DNA of 64,000 nt from Basidiobolus meristosporus CBS 931.73 (Eukaryota; Basidiobolomycota; Basidiobolomycetes; Basidiobolales; Basidiobolaceae). A program made the position numbers and the translations under genes. The notes beneath the pieces are model-generated. The model worked only from the letters and a program-made list of their open reading frames with translations. It searched no databases and had not been told where the DNA came from. The stretch is taken from positions 119,341 through 183,340 of the forward strand of contig MCFE01000075.1 in assembly GCA_002104905.1 (NCBI GenBank), written 5' to 3'. Positions 36,135-46,788 of the stretch are shown here, piece after piece. Position 1 is the first letter of the stretch. Each line of letters starts with the position of its first letter.

Positions 36135-37881
36135 CAGTAGTGTCTCGCCACTCCTAGAGACTTCCTCATCTTACCTCGTTTACCACCCTTTCCCCCAACA
36201 AAAAGCTTTTGCTTGATCTCTACCTCAACAATGCTATCCAAGTGGGTGACCAATCCCTCCCTACATCCTCTTCAAGTTTCAACCGCCCAACCTGACCTGA
36301 CCTTGTCCCGAGTGAAGATTGTTCCCCGTGCATGGATTTTGTTGATCTATCTTTTGTCCATTCAGCTTTCTTCCCCACTCTAGCGCCATTTGTTAATTTA
36401 TCTCCGTATGAACAAAGTGTTTGATAGTGTTCTAATGTCGGCAAATAGTAATATTCGAGCAAATCGTGTGGCCATTGTCCGTTGCGGAAGTGGCATCAGT
36501 GTAGCTATATCACACGAGCATTTGTTGTGGTGATCTCTTTGTGTGAAGTGATCAGATAAATCATTTGTTTGAAGGACGTCGGAATAAGAAAATGATCATC
36601 CGTGGCCCCTTCTGTAGTTCGCCAAACCCGTCAAGCGATAGGGAGGGGCGGGCGACCATGCAGGCAAATTAGGAATCGCTCGTGGTTAAGGGGTCAGGTA
36701 TTTATTTAGCTCGCATTGTTTCCATTATCAAGGACCCGGTGTCATTATACTCGCGACGCTTCTTTGTGACAATTTGGATTGTTGGCGTTTGCGAACACAT
36801 GGAATGATTACTGCTGGCCTGGGAATGGCATGATGAAACAAGGTGATGTTCCAAATCAGGACGGTGGCCCCCTTTTCTCCTCTACCGGTGGCCCCTAAAA
36901 GACATCAGGTGTTGTCGATGCTAGCATATTAACGTCTCAGGGGGAACGCAACAGCCAATGAGAGCCTCCACACCCGGCCTCCAGACGAGTCGTGCCCAAG
37001 CAGCGACCGAGCCTCTTAAACCGCTGCTGACAATATCGCAGATCGAACAATAACGCTGGTTCCAAAATGGAAATGAGCCAGCATTATCGATTCGTGACTG
37101 TCATGGCTCGACCAATGGCCGGAATTGGGACTTTGTTCGCTGGCTAAGCCATCACCTGGTTGGTGATACACAATCCGTACTGCACATGATCCTCTCATCG
37201 AGATGTGTCGGGTTTTTTCTCAAACGATTCATTTGAAAATCGAAAGTACAAGCCCCTTCGAGTCATGCACTTCAAAATCCCGACGCTGAACACTGCAGGG
37301 AAAAGGGGCCCATTTTCTCGAGAAGCAGCGGATCACGTTACTCCATGACGAACACCTCCATCCTCGGCGAGGATTCATCTCCCAGTCCATCGAATGCCAT
37401 GTCTTGGTGATGAACGCCAGCCACCCCATGCCCACCACCAGGTGGAAAATTTCCGTTGATTAGAGTTTGATAAAATTCTCCTCGATGACCAAGCAATCCC
37501 AGTCAAACCATTAGCTGTACAGCAAACAGGTTCTATTTTCTAGTAAGTCGCATCGAATTAACAAACAGGTTCCTGATCCAAATTCGACACCACACTTGAC
37601 ATTCCTAAATTCCCTTGATATAGAGAGCAGCCCCTCACCCAGGCTCGCTCATTAAGCTCTAATCAGACCCCTAATTCGACGCATCCTCTCTGAGATCCAA
37701 CATCAGCATATCCCTAGATGTAGCAGGTTCATGTTCTCGGATTCAGAATCGCCTATATAAGCCGCTGCTACCCCTCAATATCCCTCAGATCCTCGAATAT
37801 TTATCTCTGAGCTTCGTGACCCACCTGATTGTTTTGGGCACCACCTTCCCATCACGTTCTTCTGCCTCCTGATAGAATATT
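36135..37881. other. Long intergenic region upstream of the KilA-N gene
   Basis: About 1.75 kb with no credible gene. It contains several CCCCT-type motifs (for example near 36868-36897), seen as stress elements in some fungal promoters, and TATATAAG near 37756. A long regulatory or untranslated leader for the KilA-N gene is plausible but unproven. Confidence 0.35.
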
Positions 37882-38948
37882 ATGAATTCTCCTGTTGTCG
37901 CCACCTCCCACGTACCCTTTCCCTCGGATAAGCATAAAGTCCACTGCGCGAAATACTCCACCTCGCTGGACCCGAGAGGGTATATCCCTGTGTACGAGTT
38001 TACATTGAATGAGCAGCCCATCCTGTGGGACAGAGAGACCGGTTACGTTTACTGGACTGGCATTTGGAAGGCCATTGGCCGGGAGAAGAGTGAGATTGCC
38101 AAGCTGGTCGACTCCAACCCCGAGCTGTCCAAAGATGTCAAGAAGATCCGTGGGGGATTTTTGAAAATCCAAGGCACATGGTAAGCAGCCGTATTCCCTT
38201 CTCCGTCAGTCCACGCGGGATACTCACCTCCTCCCCCTTTCCCCTTAGGCTTCCCTTCGACCGTGCTTACGAGTTGGCCACGAGGACCTGCTGGTACATT
38301 TCGGAGGATCTGGTCCCGGTGTTTGGTCCCCAGTTCCCCAAGGATGTCCTAGACCCGTCCCATCCTAACTCCTCATCCCGTGTCCCCATGTCTATGGAGG
38401 AGCGGAAGAGCAAGGCCGCCGAAATCGCCCTTGCGAAACAAAAGGCAAAGATATCCAAGGCTGGCATGGTCAGTCCCCCTGAAACACCCAATCTCAGTGG
38501 AGAAGAAGGCTATACACCAAAGAAAGCCCCTGGCGCTCCAAAACGCAAGAGAGACACCAGCAAGAAGTCCCCCAAGAGCACGGATGACGCCGACAAGGAC
38601 TTCATCTCGGTGCTTACCAATGGAGTCAACGGGTCTTCCATTGCATACCAGACCCCAGTGACCTACACATTCCACGCATCGATCTTCCCAAAAAAGTCCG
38701 GAATCATCAGATCCAAGCAGCCCAAGCGTAGACGGGTCATGGACGAAAACTACAACACCAAATTCGTGGAAGATCCCAAGGAGCTGAACGATGCAGTGAT
38801 TGCTAGCCTGTGTCTGCAGAAACTCTCCCAGGATGACGGCTCTCGCCCGCTGAATGAGATAGTATGCGTGGCGCCCACATCATTTCTTATCGGGAAGCAC
38901 GAGTTCCGCTTTATCAATGAGCAATACCGCTTGAAAGCGCAATGCTGA
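37882..38948 (+). CDS. KilA-N/APSES-domain DNA-binding protein
   Basis: Two exons, 37882-38180 and 38249-38948, encode 332 residues. The APSES/KilA-N domain covers about residues 30-135: GYVYWTGIWKAIGREKSEIA, VKKIRGGFLKIQGTW|LPFDRAYELATRTCW. Fungal members include Swi4/Mbp1, StuA, Xbp1 and Bqt4, which regulate cell cycle, development or stress genes or anchor telomeres. After the domain come a basic Lys/Arg-rich stretch (KKAPGAPKRKRDTSKKSPKS, a likely nuclear signal) and a second basic cluster (RSKQPKRRR). No ankyrin repeats and no C-terminal membrane segment are seen, so the Mbp1 and Bqt4 architectures do not fit; a StuA- or Xbp1-like factor is more likely. The intron splits Trp 100, a position inside the DNA-binding domain. 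Confidence 0.85.
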
Positions 38949-39954
38949 AGGATCCGCGATTCGCACCAGCTCTCCAACCGCCCCCCTCCAATGCGGCCAG
39001 TTTATTGGCCGTTGGGTATTTACGATGCTCCGACATACTGTTCCCCTCGAATGTTACCTTACATCATCCTTCATAATCATAATCCTGCAGGAGAGGCTGG
39101 TAGTTCCCCTCTATTTCGCTTTCCAGAGCTATTTTGTTGACCAGTTGAGGAAATGTTCACGTTGTATATAGCGCTCTCCCTTCCTCCCCTCCCCCACCTC
39201 CGGCAGGGAAGATACCAAACCCTCCTTTCAAAAATTTAGACCTTTCAATGGCCCTTCCACTAGAAATCTATATACCTTTCGTCGGATTAGTGTGACGATA
39301 TGAGCCCGAGACCAACCTTCCCTATCTTCATCTCGCATGGTGCTTCTTTTCAAGATATTGTCAGTTTAGTTTAGAAAACGTTTCGGAATATATAAAAGTA
39401 CTGGAAAGAACATGGATTCCCCAATATTGGCACACCGGTATGGAGCCTGTGTCGTCGGGACAAATGCTATGGCTCACGCGGGACACATCCCACAGGATCT
39501 CTCCGAAGCCCACCGCCAGCTCATACCAGATTCCATCAGGATTCCTTGGTAAATGCCTGGACACCTGCGACAATCCCTGTATGGATAGAAAACCATGGAA
39601 TTTCCCGCACCACCGGGACAAAATAGGAAAGCCGTTTGATGGGGAATCGAGAGGAAATCCTGGCTTATCTGTCACGTAACGTGCACGGAGAAATCCATTG
39701 GATGAAAATGAACCAATTCGGTGGAGAATAGAAACACTATATATACCATGGTTTGGGACATTTATCCATCAGCACGGCCAATTCGAGCGCTCCCAAATAG
39801 GGGGAGATTTTGAGAAATGGGTCACTAAAAAAAAAGTCTACTACCAGGGGAATGGGGGCAGAGCAGGGGATGAAAAAATTGTTGGCTTTAAATTAACCAT
39901 TGGATGCGTCATGGGCCTGCCACTGTTCTCACTAGAGTAGTTCACTTATTCAAC
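38949..39954. other. Intergenic region with promoter-like signals for the next gene
   Basis: About 1 kb. No gene recognised. TATATATA at about 39738-39746 and TTTAAATTAA at about 39888 lie 50-220 bases before the next start and could serve as core promoter elements. Confidence 0.35.
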
Positions 39955-40503
39955 ATGTCCAGCTTCGATCAAAAGACTCTTCAGAAGGTTATCAAGGAAG
40001 GTGGTAAGAGAGGTGTCGAGATCCAAGGTGTCGCCGAGATGGGTGGTTTGGAATTCTTCTGCACCAAGCTCGATGAGCCCAACGGTAACGTTGAGCTTTT
40101 GGTTGAATCCATGAAGGCCATGAACGCCGAGGTCGATCCTAGCGAGGAGGAGCGCAGAGGTGGTTCCGGTGCCGTCGGTAAGATGATCTTCTCCATCAAC
40201 AACGAGAAGGTCGCCGTTGTCGCTTACGTCCCCAAGGACAAGGCCGACAAGATTGACATCAAGGACTGGCTCTTGGCTGCCCTTACTCCCTTCGATGGCA
40301 AGGTCTTGTCTGTTGAAGGTGATATCGCTACTGGTGAAATCCTCGCCAACCCTGACAAGGGTGTCTTCACCCTCAAGGTCAGAGATGAGGCTCTTCCTTT
40401 GGCTATTGCCTACCTCAGATCCAAGGGTCTCTTCCCTGAAGCCGACTCTGACTCCGACTCCGATGTCGCTTTCGGTGATGACTTCGACTTCGATGCTTGT
40501 TAA
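39955..40503 (+). CDS. Unidentified 182-residue protein with acidic tail, codon-biased
   Basis: Single exon. I do not recognise the family. The chain begins MSSFDQKTLQKVIKEGGKRG, has a repeated alpha/beta-like pattern (GKMIFSINNEKVAVVAYVP, IDIKDWLLAALTPFDGKVL, GVFTLKVRDEALPLAIAYL) and ends in an Asp/Ser run (ADSDSDSDVAFGDDFDFDAC). No signal peptide or membrane segment. Codon use is strongly restricted (AAG for Lys, GGT for Gly, GTC/GTT for Val), unlike most neighbours, which suggests high expression. An in-frame ATG at 39904 would add 17 residues. The 39955 ATG is preferred because biased codon use starts there and the upstream residues look like leader. It is probably a small abundant cytosolic protein; function unknown. 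Confidence 0.75.
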   Translation: MSSFDQKTLQKVIKEGGKRGVEIQGVAEMGGLEFFCTKLDEPNGNVELLVESMKAMNAEVDPSEEERRGGSGAVGKMIFSINNEKVAVVAYVPKDKADKIDIKDWLLAALTPFDGKVLSVEGDIATGEILANPDKGVFTLKVRDEALPLAIAYLRSKGLFPEADSDSDSDVAFGDDFDFDAC

Positions 40504-42367
40504 TTTTTGTACTCTTTACCAAACCCAATTGTTACAAAAACGAATAATAATAAATTTATTCATTAATAAGCGAACCACTTCGCGTCTCCCACCAATCGAT
40601 GTTGATGCCAATGCACCTGATTCTAGTTTGCTATCGCTGACACACCCTATGGGGTTTACCAGATGCACCATTTGTGAAACTGCTCGTAATGTCGGACTTG
40701 CAACACGAGAGGCATCGGATGGTCAATGACTTCGGGGTGGATAGGGAGCCTCTGTTTACTGCGCTCTACTTTGAATCCTTCAAGGCGAAGACTTTTCCTG
40801 TAGAATCACGCGCTTGCAGACAGCTGTCTATAATCGAGAAGAAATAACCCTTCTTCACCCAGAAGTCGCGTGGACGAGCAATTCAGGATTTTGTGATGGT
40901 CTTGAATGTCGTGAAGATCAGTGAAAGGAGGCAAAAACACAACATAAAAAATCAGACCGTACGAGTCAGCCTATGGTATATTCTCGCCCAAGCCCTTGGC
41001 TGGTTGGGGAGTGCCCGGAATCGACACGAGTATGATATACCACATTCTATGGGGTAATTCATGCGGCCTCGCTGCAATGTCGGAGTGTATGCGCCATACG
41101 TATCGTGACATGCTAGCAGTTCTATAGCATCGCAGCAACTAGAGGCATGAAGGTTTCCCCATTTCTAGGTGCGCCACACGATAACGACAACATTTATCCC
41201 AAGATCACTGGTTGATGTTTCATGCTTGAAATAGATCAAACGATACCCATCTACCAACACAACAATGGTTCGTCCTCGCCTTCAATTGAAAACCACCACG
41301 AGAGAAGTGCATACTATCGATTGCATATAATCGAGCCCATCTATCCCTCAACGATTACAAGCGATAGATTCATTTCATGCACATGGAGTGATGGCAGTTG
41401 TGATTCCAACACTTATGGCTTGGTTTGCTGAGCATCTGCGACACATCACGGAACCAAGTCCCTGGTTTTCTCTGAGGCCGATCGGGCGATTCTATGACAT
41501 CATGAGAGCAAGGAAAACATTGTACTGTATGGTATGCTGGAAGGCAATGCCTTTAAGCCAATCCATGGCTGTACGTGTGTGAATCACTATTGTATTCAAT
41601 GAACTCACCTCTCGCGCTAGTCCCGGAATAGAGCCAACGGAAAAAATTCTTCCGGCGTACCTTGAATCCTTGCTGCCTGCATGGATCGTAGATCCGTCAA
41701 ACATGCCTGTATGCGGCAAACCTAAGCCCTCCCATGCTGGCCAATTGCCACTGTGGCTGGGAATGGCAAAGGGGGCCGGGGGCGGCGGAGATCCTTTGTC
41801 CGGCTCTCTTGGCAGTGTCTCTACATCTCTTACGAGCGCGTTTCAATGAACGTTGTAGTGGAGGAAGTTTCAGAGGCCCAGAGGGTTGTCAAATTCACGG
41901 GATTCCAGTGAGATAGTAATGTCTGGAGTCCAAGGTGAGATGTATCAACGGTTATGTCATCTCTGAAACCATTAAAAATAAAGTTTATGCGATAGCTATC
42001 TTCTTCATATCAACCAAATCACACCCGGGGATGGCATACTGGCCAACTGGATCCGTTGGATAAGTGGAAGCACGCATATCATACTAAGTTTTGTCATTAA
42101 GCCTGCATGAATCTCCAAAGGGTGGAGTATTTGAAGTGGATGTACTACACTTGGAAACCTTCATGTTATATATTTCAATACCACGATTATACGAAGCTCG
42201 CTTTTTTACATAAATTTATGATGCCTTTATGACGACACTGGCAGATTTGTAACGGTGTCAAAACCAAAGGTCTGTATATAACTAGCTGGCGGGCGATATC
42301 TGTAGCTGCACAGTTGTTTCTCTCAAACTCCTATCTTTACAGATTTCAATACTGTTCAGATCAAACC
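40504..42367. other. Long intergenic region
   Basis: About 1.86 kb. AATAATAAATTTATT just after the previous stop is a likely 3' end signal. Otherwise no coding pattern, RNA gene or repeat was recognised on either strand. Confidence 0.4.
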
Positions 42368-44072
42368 ATGAATACCACTAGCCGCGACTCTAGATATAAA
42401 GTATTCGACAAGTATGCGCTGTTTAGCAACTTCACCGCACTCATCGCGGGCCTGAATGCAGGGTACAACTCTGGCGTGCCCAATATTTCTCAGGATGTGA
42501 TCCTCGAGTGTCCCCCCGCCACCACCGGGGCCTATTTCCCCGACTGCCTGCCGATGGAGCCACTCGTCTGGTAGTTACAATTGAGATCCACCACATTAGC
42601 CGAATGCAAATGACTAACCATTTATGCGATTAGGGGCTTTGCCGTGGGCGTGTTCGCGATCGGTGGCCTGATTGGGAGTATAGGTGCAGGATATATAACA
42701 AGCACCATTGGACGTCGAAACACGCTCTTGTGGAATAACGTGGTTTTTGTGGCTGGAGGCTTGGCTCTGGCAATGTCGACCACAACCGTCCTATTTGTGA
42801 TCGGTCGTCTCTTGGTGGGGATTGGCAGCGGGGTTGCTGGAGTCGCCATCCCCACATACATCGCTGAGACATCCACAAATCGCATGAGAGGCACTATGGG
42901 CATACTATTCGAATCCTCGCAGATGCTCGGCATCTTGCTGGCTCAGGCGTTTTGTCTATTCTTCAATGGCGTCCCAGGGTGGAGATGGCTGATGGGTGCG
43001 ACGATTGCCCCTGCCGCCATTCAGGCCGTATTGCTTTGCTTTTGCAAAGAAACCCCTCGCTATCTCATCATGACCGGCAGACTTGACGAGGCCAAAGATG
43101 TTTTGGAGAAGCTTCGATTCGGATACGATACCGAAAACGAGTTCCAGGAGATGTTGGATGCCCAGCGAGGTGATAGTTCCACTCCTACCAGCTCTACTCA
43201 GCTATGCTCAAGTAATCCTAGCACCTGTGTCTTGGATAGTGATAAGGAGTATGAGGAGAAAACCATCATCCCATGCGAGGGCTTAAAGGGGAAATCGCTC
43301 ACTGAAGTCACCGAAGAGGAGAGGCAAGAGGTTACTGTGGTGACCGCTCTAAGGCCTCTTAACATACTGGACGTGCTTCGGGACCGTTCCCTCAAGAAAT
43401 TCAGCATCATCAGCATCATCCTATTCGCCTTCCAGCCTCTGTCCGGAATCATTGGAATTATTTATTACTCGCAAAGTATTTTCAAAGATGTCTTCGGTGC
43501 TGAGAAAGCGTCCTACGTCACAATTGGCATTGCCATCATCAACTTGGTAATGACCTCGGTTTCAGCTGTGATCATTGCTCGCACCGGTCGCAAGCTTCTC
43601 CTCCTGATCAGTGCTAGTGGGATGGCAGTCATGGCGGTGACCATGGTACTTGCGTCCCTATACAATATCGAGATGCTGGTGGTCGTCTCATGTAAGATTC
43701 CAAATTCTATCAGATGGATATATAGAGTTTTCCCTAACATCCAGGCCTCTTTTTTCTCAGCACTTCTCTACGTTGCTGCCTTTGCTATCGGAATGGGCCC
43801 AGTGACCGTCACCATCATCCCAGAAATCATGCCAACCGTAGCGGTCAGTGCAGTTGTAGGGGCTGCAACAAGTATAGGATGGATGTAAGTTGGCACATGA
43901 ATTCATTCGTGTGGAGTATCACAATGCTAATGTAGCTTCTAGCGGTACATTCTCCGTCGGCCTGATCATTCCTACCATGAAGCAGTACATGGGCTCCTAT
44001 ACTTTTCTTGTCTTTGCAGTTATCAACATCATCGCCACCATTTTCATCAAAATGTTTGTGCCCAATGCATAA
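42368..44072 (+). CDS. MFS sugar transporter (sugar porter family)
   Basis: Four exons (42368-42570, 42634-43691, 43761-43884, 43943-44072) encode 504 residues with about 12 membrane helices. Sugar-porter marks are GLNAGYNSGVPN in helix 1, GAGYITSTIGRRNTLL (the GRR loop), RLLVGIGSGVAGVAIPTYIAE, TMGILFESSQMLGILLAQ, KETPRYLI (variant of PESPRYL) after helix 6, and IARTGRKLLLL in the second half. The central loop is long and acidic. The usual C-terminal PETKG is missing; the protein ends IFIKMFVPNA shortly after the last helix. Intron 3 (43692-43760) is 69 nt and has no stop in frame, so retention would insert 23 residues inside the membrane domain. It probably imports hexoses or related polyols; the substrate is not readable. 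Confidence 0.88.
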
Positions 44073-44485
44073 TCAAGTCTCATCAAGATATCGAAAAACA
44101 TATGAAGCACTAGACAATGACTACCATCAAAAGCTTGTAAATAAGAGAGAGCATCAATCATAATTCATATATATCTTCCATCAATAAATGCCGGCTTCTA
44201 TCTCAGCTTTTGCCCTCGGTGGCTTAGACGACCTGGATTCCATTGGCTTCTTCAATGCCTTTTCCTCCAACGGATTTGGGGCTTTGAGCAATCATTCGAT
44301 GACTCTGCTAATTTAGCAACATATGACCTTCAGTCATTCCACTAGTCTACACACGTCAATAAGAATAAAGTGACTTGCTAGATCTTGGGCTGTATCTGCA
44401 TACTCGAATGACCCACAATGCTTGGCATCCACCAAATGCTCGAAGTATTTAACGCGAGTGTAAAATCCCAAGCAGTTAGTCCGAT
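44073..44485. other. Intergenic region
   Basis: About 410 bases; AATAAA near 44183. No gene seen. Confidence 0.4.
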
Positions 44486-44959
44486 ATGTTGCTCAAATTC
44501 ACTCTCAGTTCTCTTCAATTTCTTCTTTTTGCGAGCATTATCGGCGCACAAACCGGTGTTCAGAGCAACACATATACTAACACCACTTCCACAGTATGGG
44601 TGACCGCCACCTCCTCATTCGATTCTGATGACACAACCATTACCTCAACTGTGACTGAGACTGCTACAGAACCTTTTACCCAAAGTACTCCTACTGCCAG
44701 CTTTGATACCACTGTTACTGTCACTGTCACAGCCTCCGAGCGTCAATCTTCTGCACACGTTTCCTACACCACCGTGACACAAACAGAAGGCTCCATGTGC
44801 ACAGCCACGGTACATCCCTCTGACTCATGTCAACATGGCCAGTATCGTTGCAACGGAGATGACTTTGACCAATGCGTTTATGGTAAATGGGTTACACGAC
44901 AATGTGCAAGCGGCACCAAATGTCGCCCATCCAAGAAGATCTATATTCTTTGCGACTGA
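44486..44959 (+). CDS. Secreted Ser/Thr-rich protein with C-terminal CBM19-like chitin-binding module
   Basis: 157 residues, one exon. Residues 1-21 (MLLKFTLSSLQFLLFASIIGA) form a clear signal peptide. Residues about 25-105 are Thr/Ser/Val-rich (TSTVTETATEPFTQSTPTAS) and should be heavily O-glycosylated. The last 50 residues have the CBM19 cysteine pattern: C..GQYRCNGDDFDQCVYGKW, then RQCASGTKC and a final Cys two residues from the end. CBM19 modules bind chitin and occur at the C-termini of fungal chitinases. Here the catalytic domain is absent, so it is likely a small cell-wall or secreted chitin-binding protein. No GPI signal is seen. Confidence 0.8.
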   Translation: MLLKFTLSSLQFLLFASIIGAQTGVQSNTYTNTTSTVWVTATSSFDSDDTTITSTVTETATEPFTQSTPTASFDTTVTVTVTASERQSSAHVSYTTVTQTEGSMCTATVHPSDSCQHGQYRCNGDDFDQCVYGKWVTRQCASGTKCRPSKKIYILCD

Positions 44960-45304
44960 GCCATGGTCCACGAGTTGAAATTTGAATTATTGCTTTTTAA
45001 TAAATTGCCAAGTCTGATCTGCACACAATATCCACCTGGTTTCCCACCGAAAAATCATCGTCCTGGGAATGTCTGATCGATATCTACCTCTCAGATCTAA
45101 TACCCGACCCGTGTGAAAGTTGGTGGTGAGAACTTGCATCATTGGAGCAGATATGATATGGAGTGGACAGACAGCAGTCACATGTGCCTTATGGGCACCA
45201 ATTGATTCTATCCACACAAACTGCTAATCTTCTCATGCTCACATGATGATGCGACAATATAAATTAACTGTGTCTATCAATGGTCTCGATAATCATCTGA
45301 CAAA

Positions 45305-46606
45305 ATGAAAGTTTCCAACGGAGCCGCTCCTGAAAAATCCCTTCGCATAACCCTTTTATTCTCAGTAAACGATGGAGTCGGTGCCCTTGATGAGGCCCTC
45401 AAGGTCATCAACGCACTTAACGTTTCTTTGACCCGTATCGAATCGCGCCCCAGCAGCACTAGCGACTGGGATTATGACTTTTTCGTCGACTTCTTGGCTA
45501 GCGAGCTAGCGACTGTTGAAACTGTTGTCAAGTCCCTGGAAAAGGTATCCGGAAATGTCAAGGTAGTCAGCACTGGAGCCACCAACCCTGCTGGGAATAG
45601 CACTCCTTGGTTCCCGAGAAAGAAGTCTGACTTGGACAGCTTTGCCGACAAGGTGCTGGAGATGGGCGAAGAGCTGAGCTCAGACCATCCAGGCGCCAAG
45701 GACCCTGTGTACCGTGCTCGTCGTGCCGAGATCACTCGTATCGCCCGTACTTACCGCCATGGAGAGCCACTGCCAAGAATCGATTACACGGAACAGGAGG
45801 TCGCCACATGGGGGGCAGTTTTCCGCAAGCTTACGGCAATGTACCCAACCCACGCCTGTCGTGAGCATCAGTACGTGTTCCCGTTGTTGGTGGAGAACTG
45901 CGGGTATCGTGAGGACAATATCCCACAAATCGAGGATATCACACGGTTTTTGAAGGATTGCACAGGGTTTACTCTGCGCCCGGTCATGGGATTACTCACA
46001 TCAAGGGATTTCTTAAACGGCCTTGCGTTCCGAGTGTTCCATTCCACACAGTACGTTCGTCATCACTCAAAACCCCTGTACACACCTGAGCCCGACTGCT
46101 GCCACGAGCTTTTGGGGCATGTGCCGTTATTCGCAAATCAGGATTTCGCTGATTTTTCACAGGAAATTGGTTTGGCCTCACTAGGTGCCAGCGATGAAGA
46201 CATCGAAAAGTTGGCCACCATCTACTGGTTCACAGTGGAATTCGGCCTGTGTAAGCAGGGCAACGAAGTCAAGGCATTTGGGGCTGGTCTACTGTCCTCC
46301 TTTGGAGAGCTGGAATACTGCCTTTCAGACAAACCCACAACGCTACCATTCGACCCATCCAAGGCTGCAGTTCAAAAGTACCCCATCACAGATTACCAGC
46401 CAGTATACTTCGTTGCTGAGAGTTTCAAAGACGCCAAAGAGAAGGTGCGGGAGTTTGCTCGTAGCCTGAACCGGCCCTTCGACGTTCATTACAACCCCTA
46501 TACCGAAACCGTGGAGATTCTGGACACTCGTGATAAAATGGTTAAATACGCGCACAACATCAAGAGTGATCTGCAGACTCTAGTCAATGCATTGGAAAAG
46601 TTATGA
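45305..46606 (+). CDS. Phenylalanine 4-hydroxylase (aromatic amino acid hydroxylase)
   Basis: 433 residues in one exon. Residues 12-95 form an ACT-like regulatory domain ([20 protein letters not shown]). The catalytic domain starts at [10 protein letters not shown] and has the iron ligands His267 and His272 ([12 protein letters not shown]) and Glu312 ([13 protein letters not shown]), spaced 45 residues from first His to Glu as in the animal enzymes. The biopterin and substrate regions [11 protein letters not shown] and [11 protein letters not shown] are conserved, and the end ([11 protein letters not shown]) forms the tetramerisation helix. It converts Phe to Tyr with tetrahydrobiopterin and oxygen. 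The FGLCKQ context fits a phenylalanine hydroxylase rather than a tyrosine or tryptophan hydroxylase. Such enzymes are absent from most ascomycetes but known in several early-diverging fungi. Confidence 0.93.
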   Translation: MKVSNGAAPEKSLRITLLFSVNDGVGALDEALKVINALNVSLTRIESRPSSTSDWDYDFFVDFLASELATVETVVKSLEKVSGNVKVVSTGATNPAGNSTPWFPRKKSDLDSFADKVLEMGEELSSDHPGAKDPVYRARRAEITRIARTYRHGEPLPRIDYTEQEVATWGAVFRKLTAMYPTHACREHQYVFPLLVENCGYREDNIPQIEDITRFLKDCTGFTLRPVMGLLTSRDFLNGLAFRVFHSTQYVRHHSKPLYTPEPDCCHELLGHVPLFANQDFADFSQEIGLASLGASDEDIEKLATIYWFTVEFGLCKQGNEVKAFGAGLLSSFGELEYCLSDKPTTLPFDPSKAAVQKYPITDYQPVYFVAESFKDAKEKVREFARSLNRPFDVHYNPYTETVEILDTRDKMVKYAHNIKSDLQTLVNALEKL

Positions 46607-46788
46607 GTAGAAGTGTTTATAGTCCCTAATAAAATCTCCATAACGATGACATTTAGTGTTTATATTTCCTGAGCTCTTCATAACGATGACATTGGATACT
46701 CATGATCGAATGGGCGAATACACACACAACATTAAGAGCTTATAGTTCCTAACAAAATCCTCATTTATTTGCACCGGTTAGAGATATA

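Noticed and set aside
37882-38948. Bqt4-type telomere anchor for the KilA-N protein
   Set aside because: Bqt4 has a C-terminal membrane segment; none is present here.
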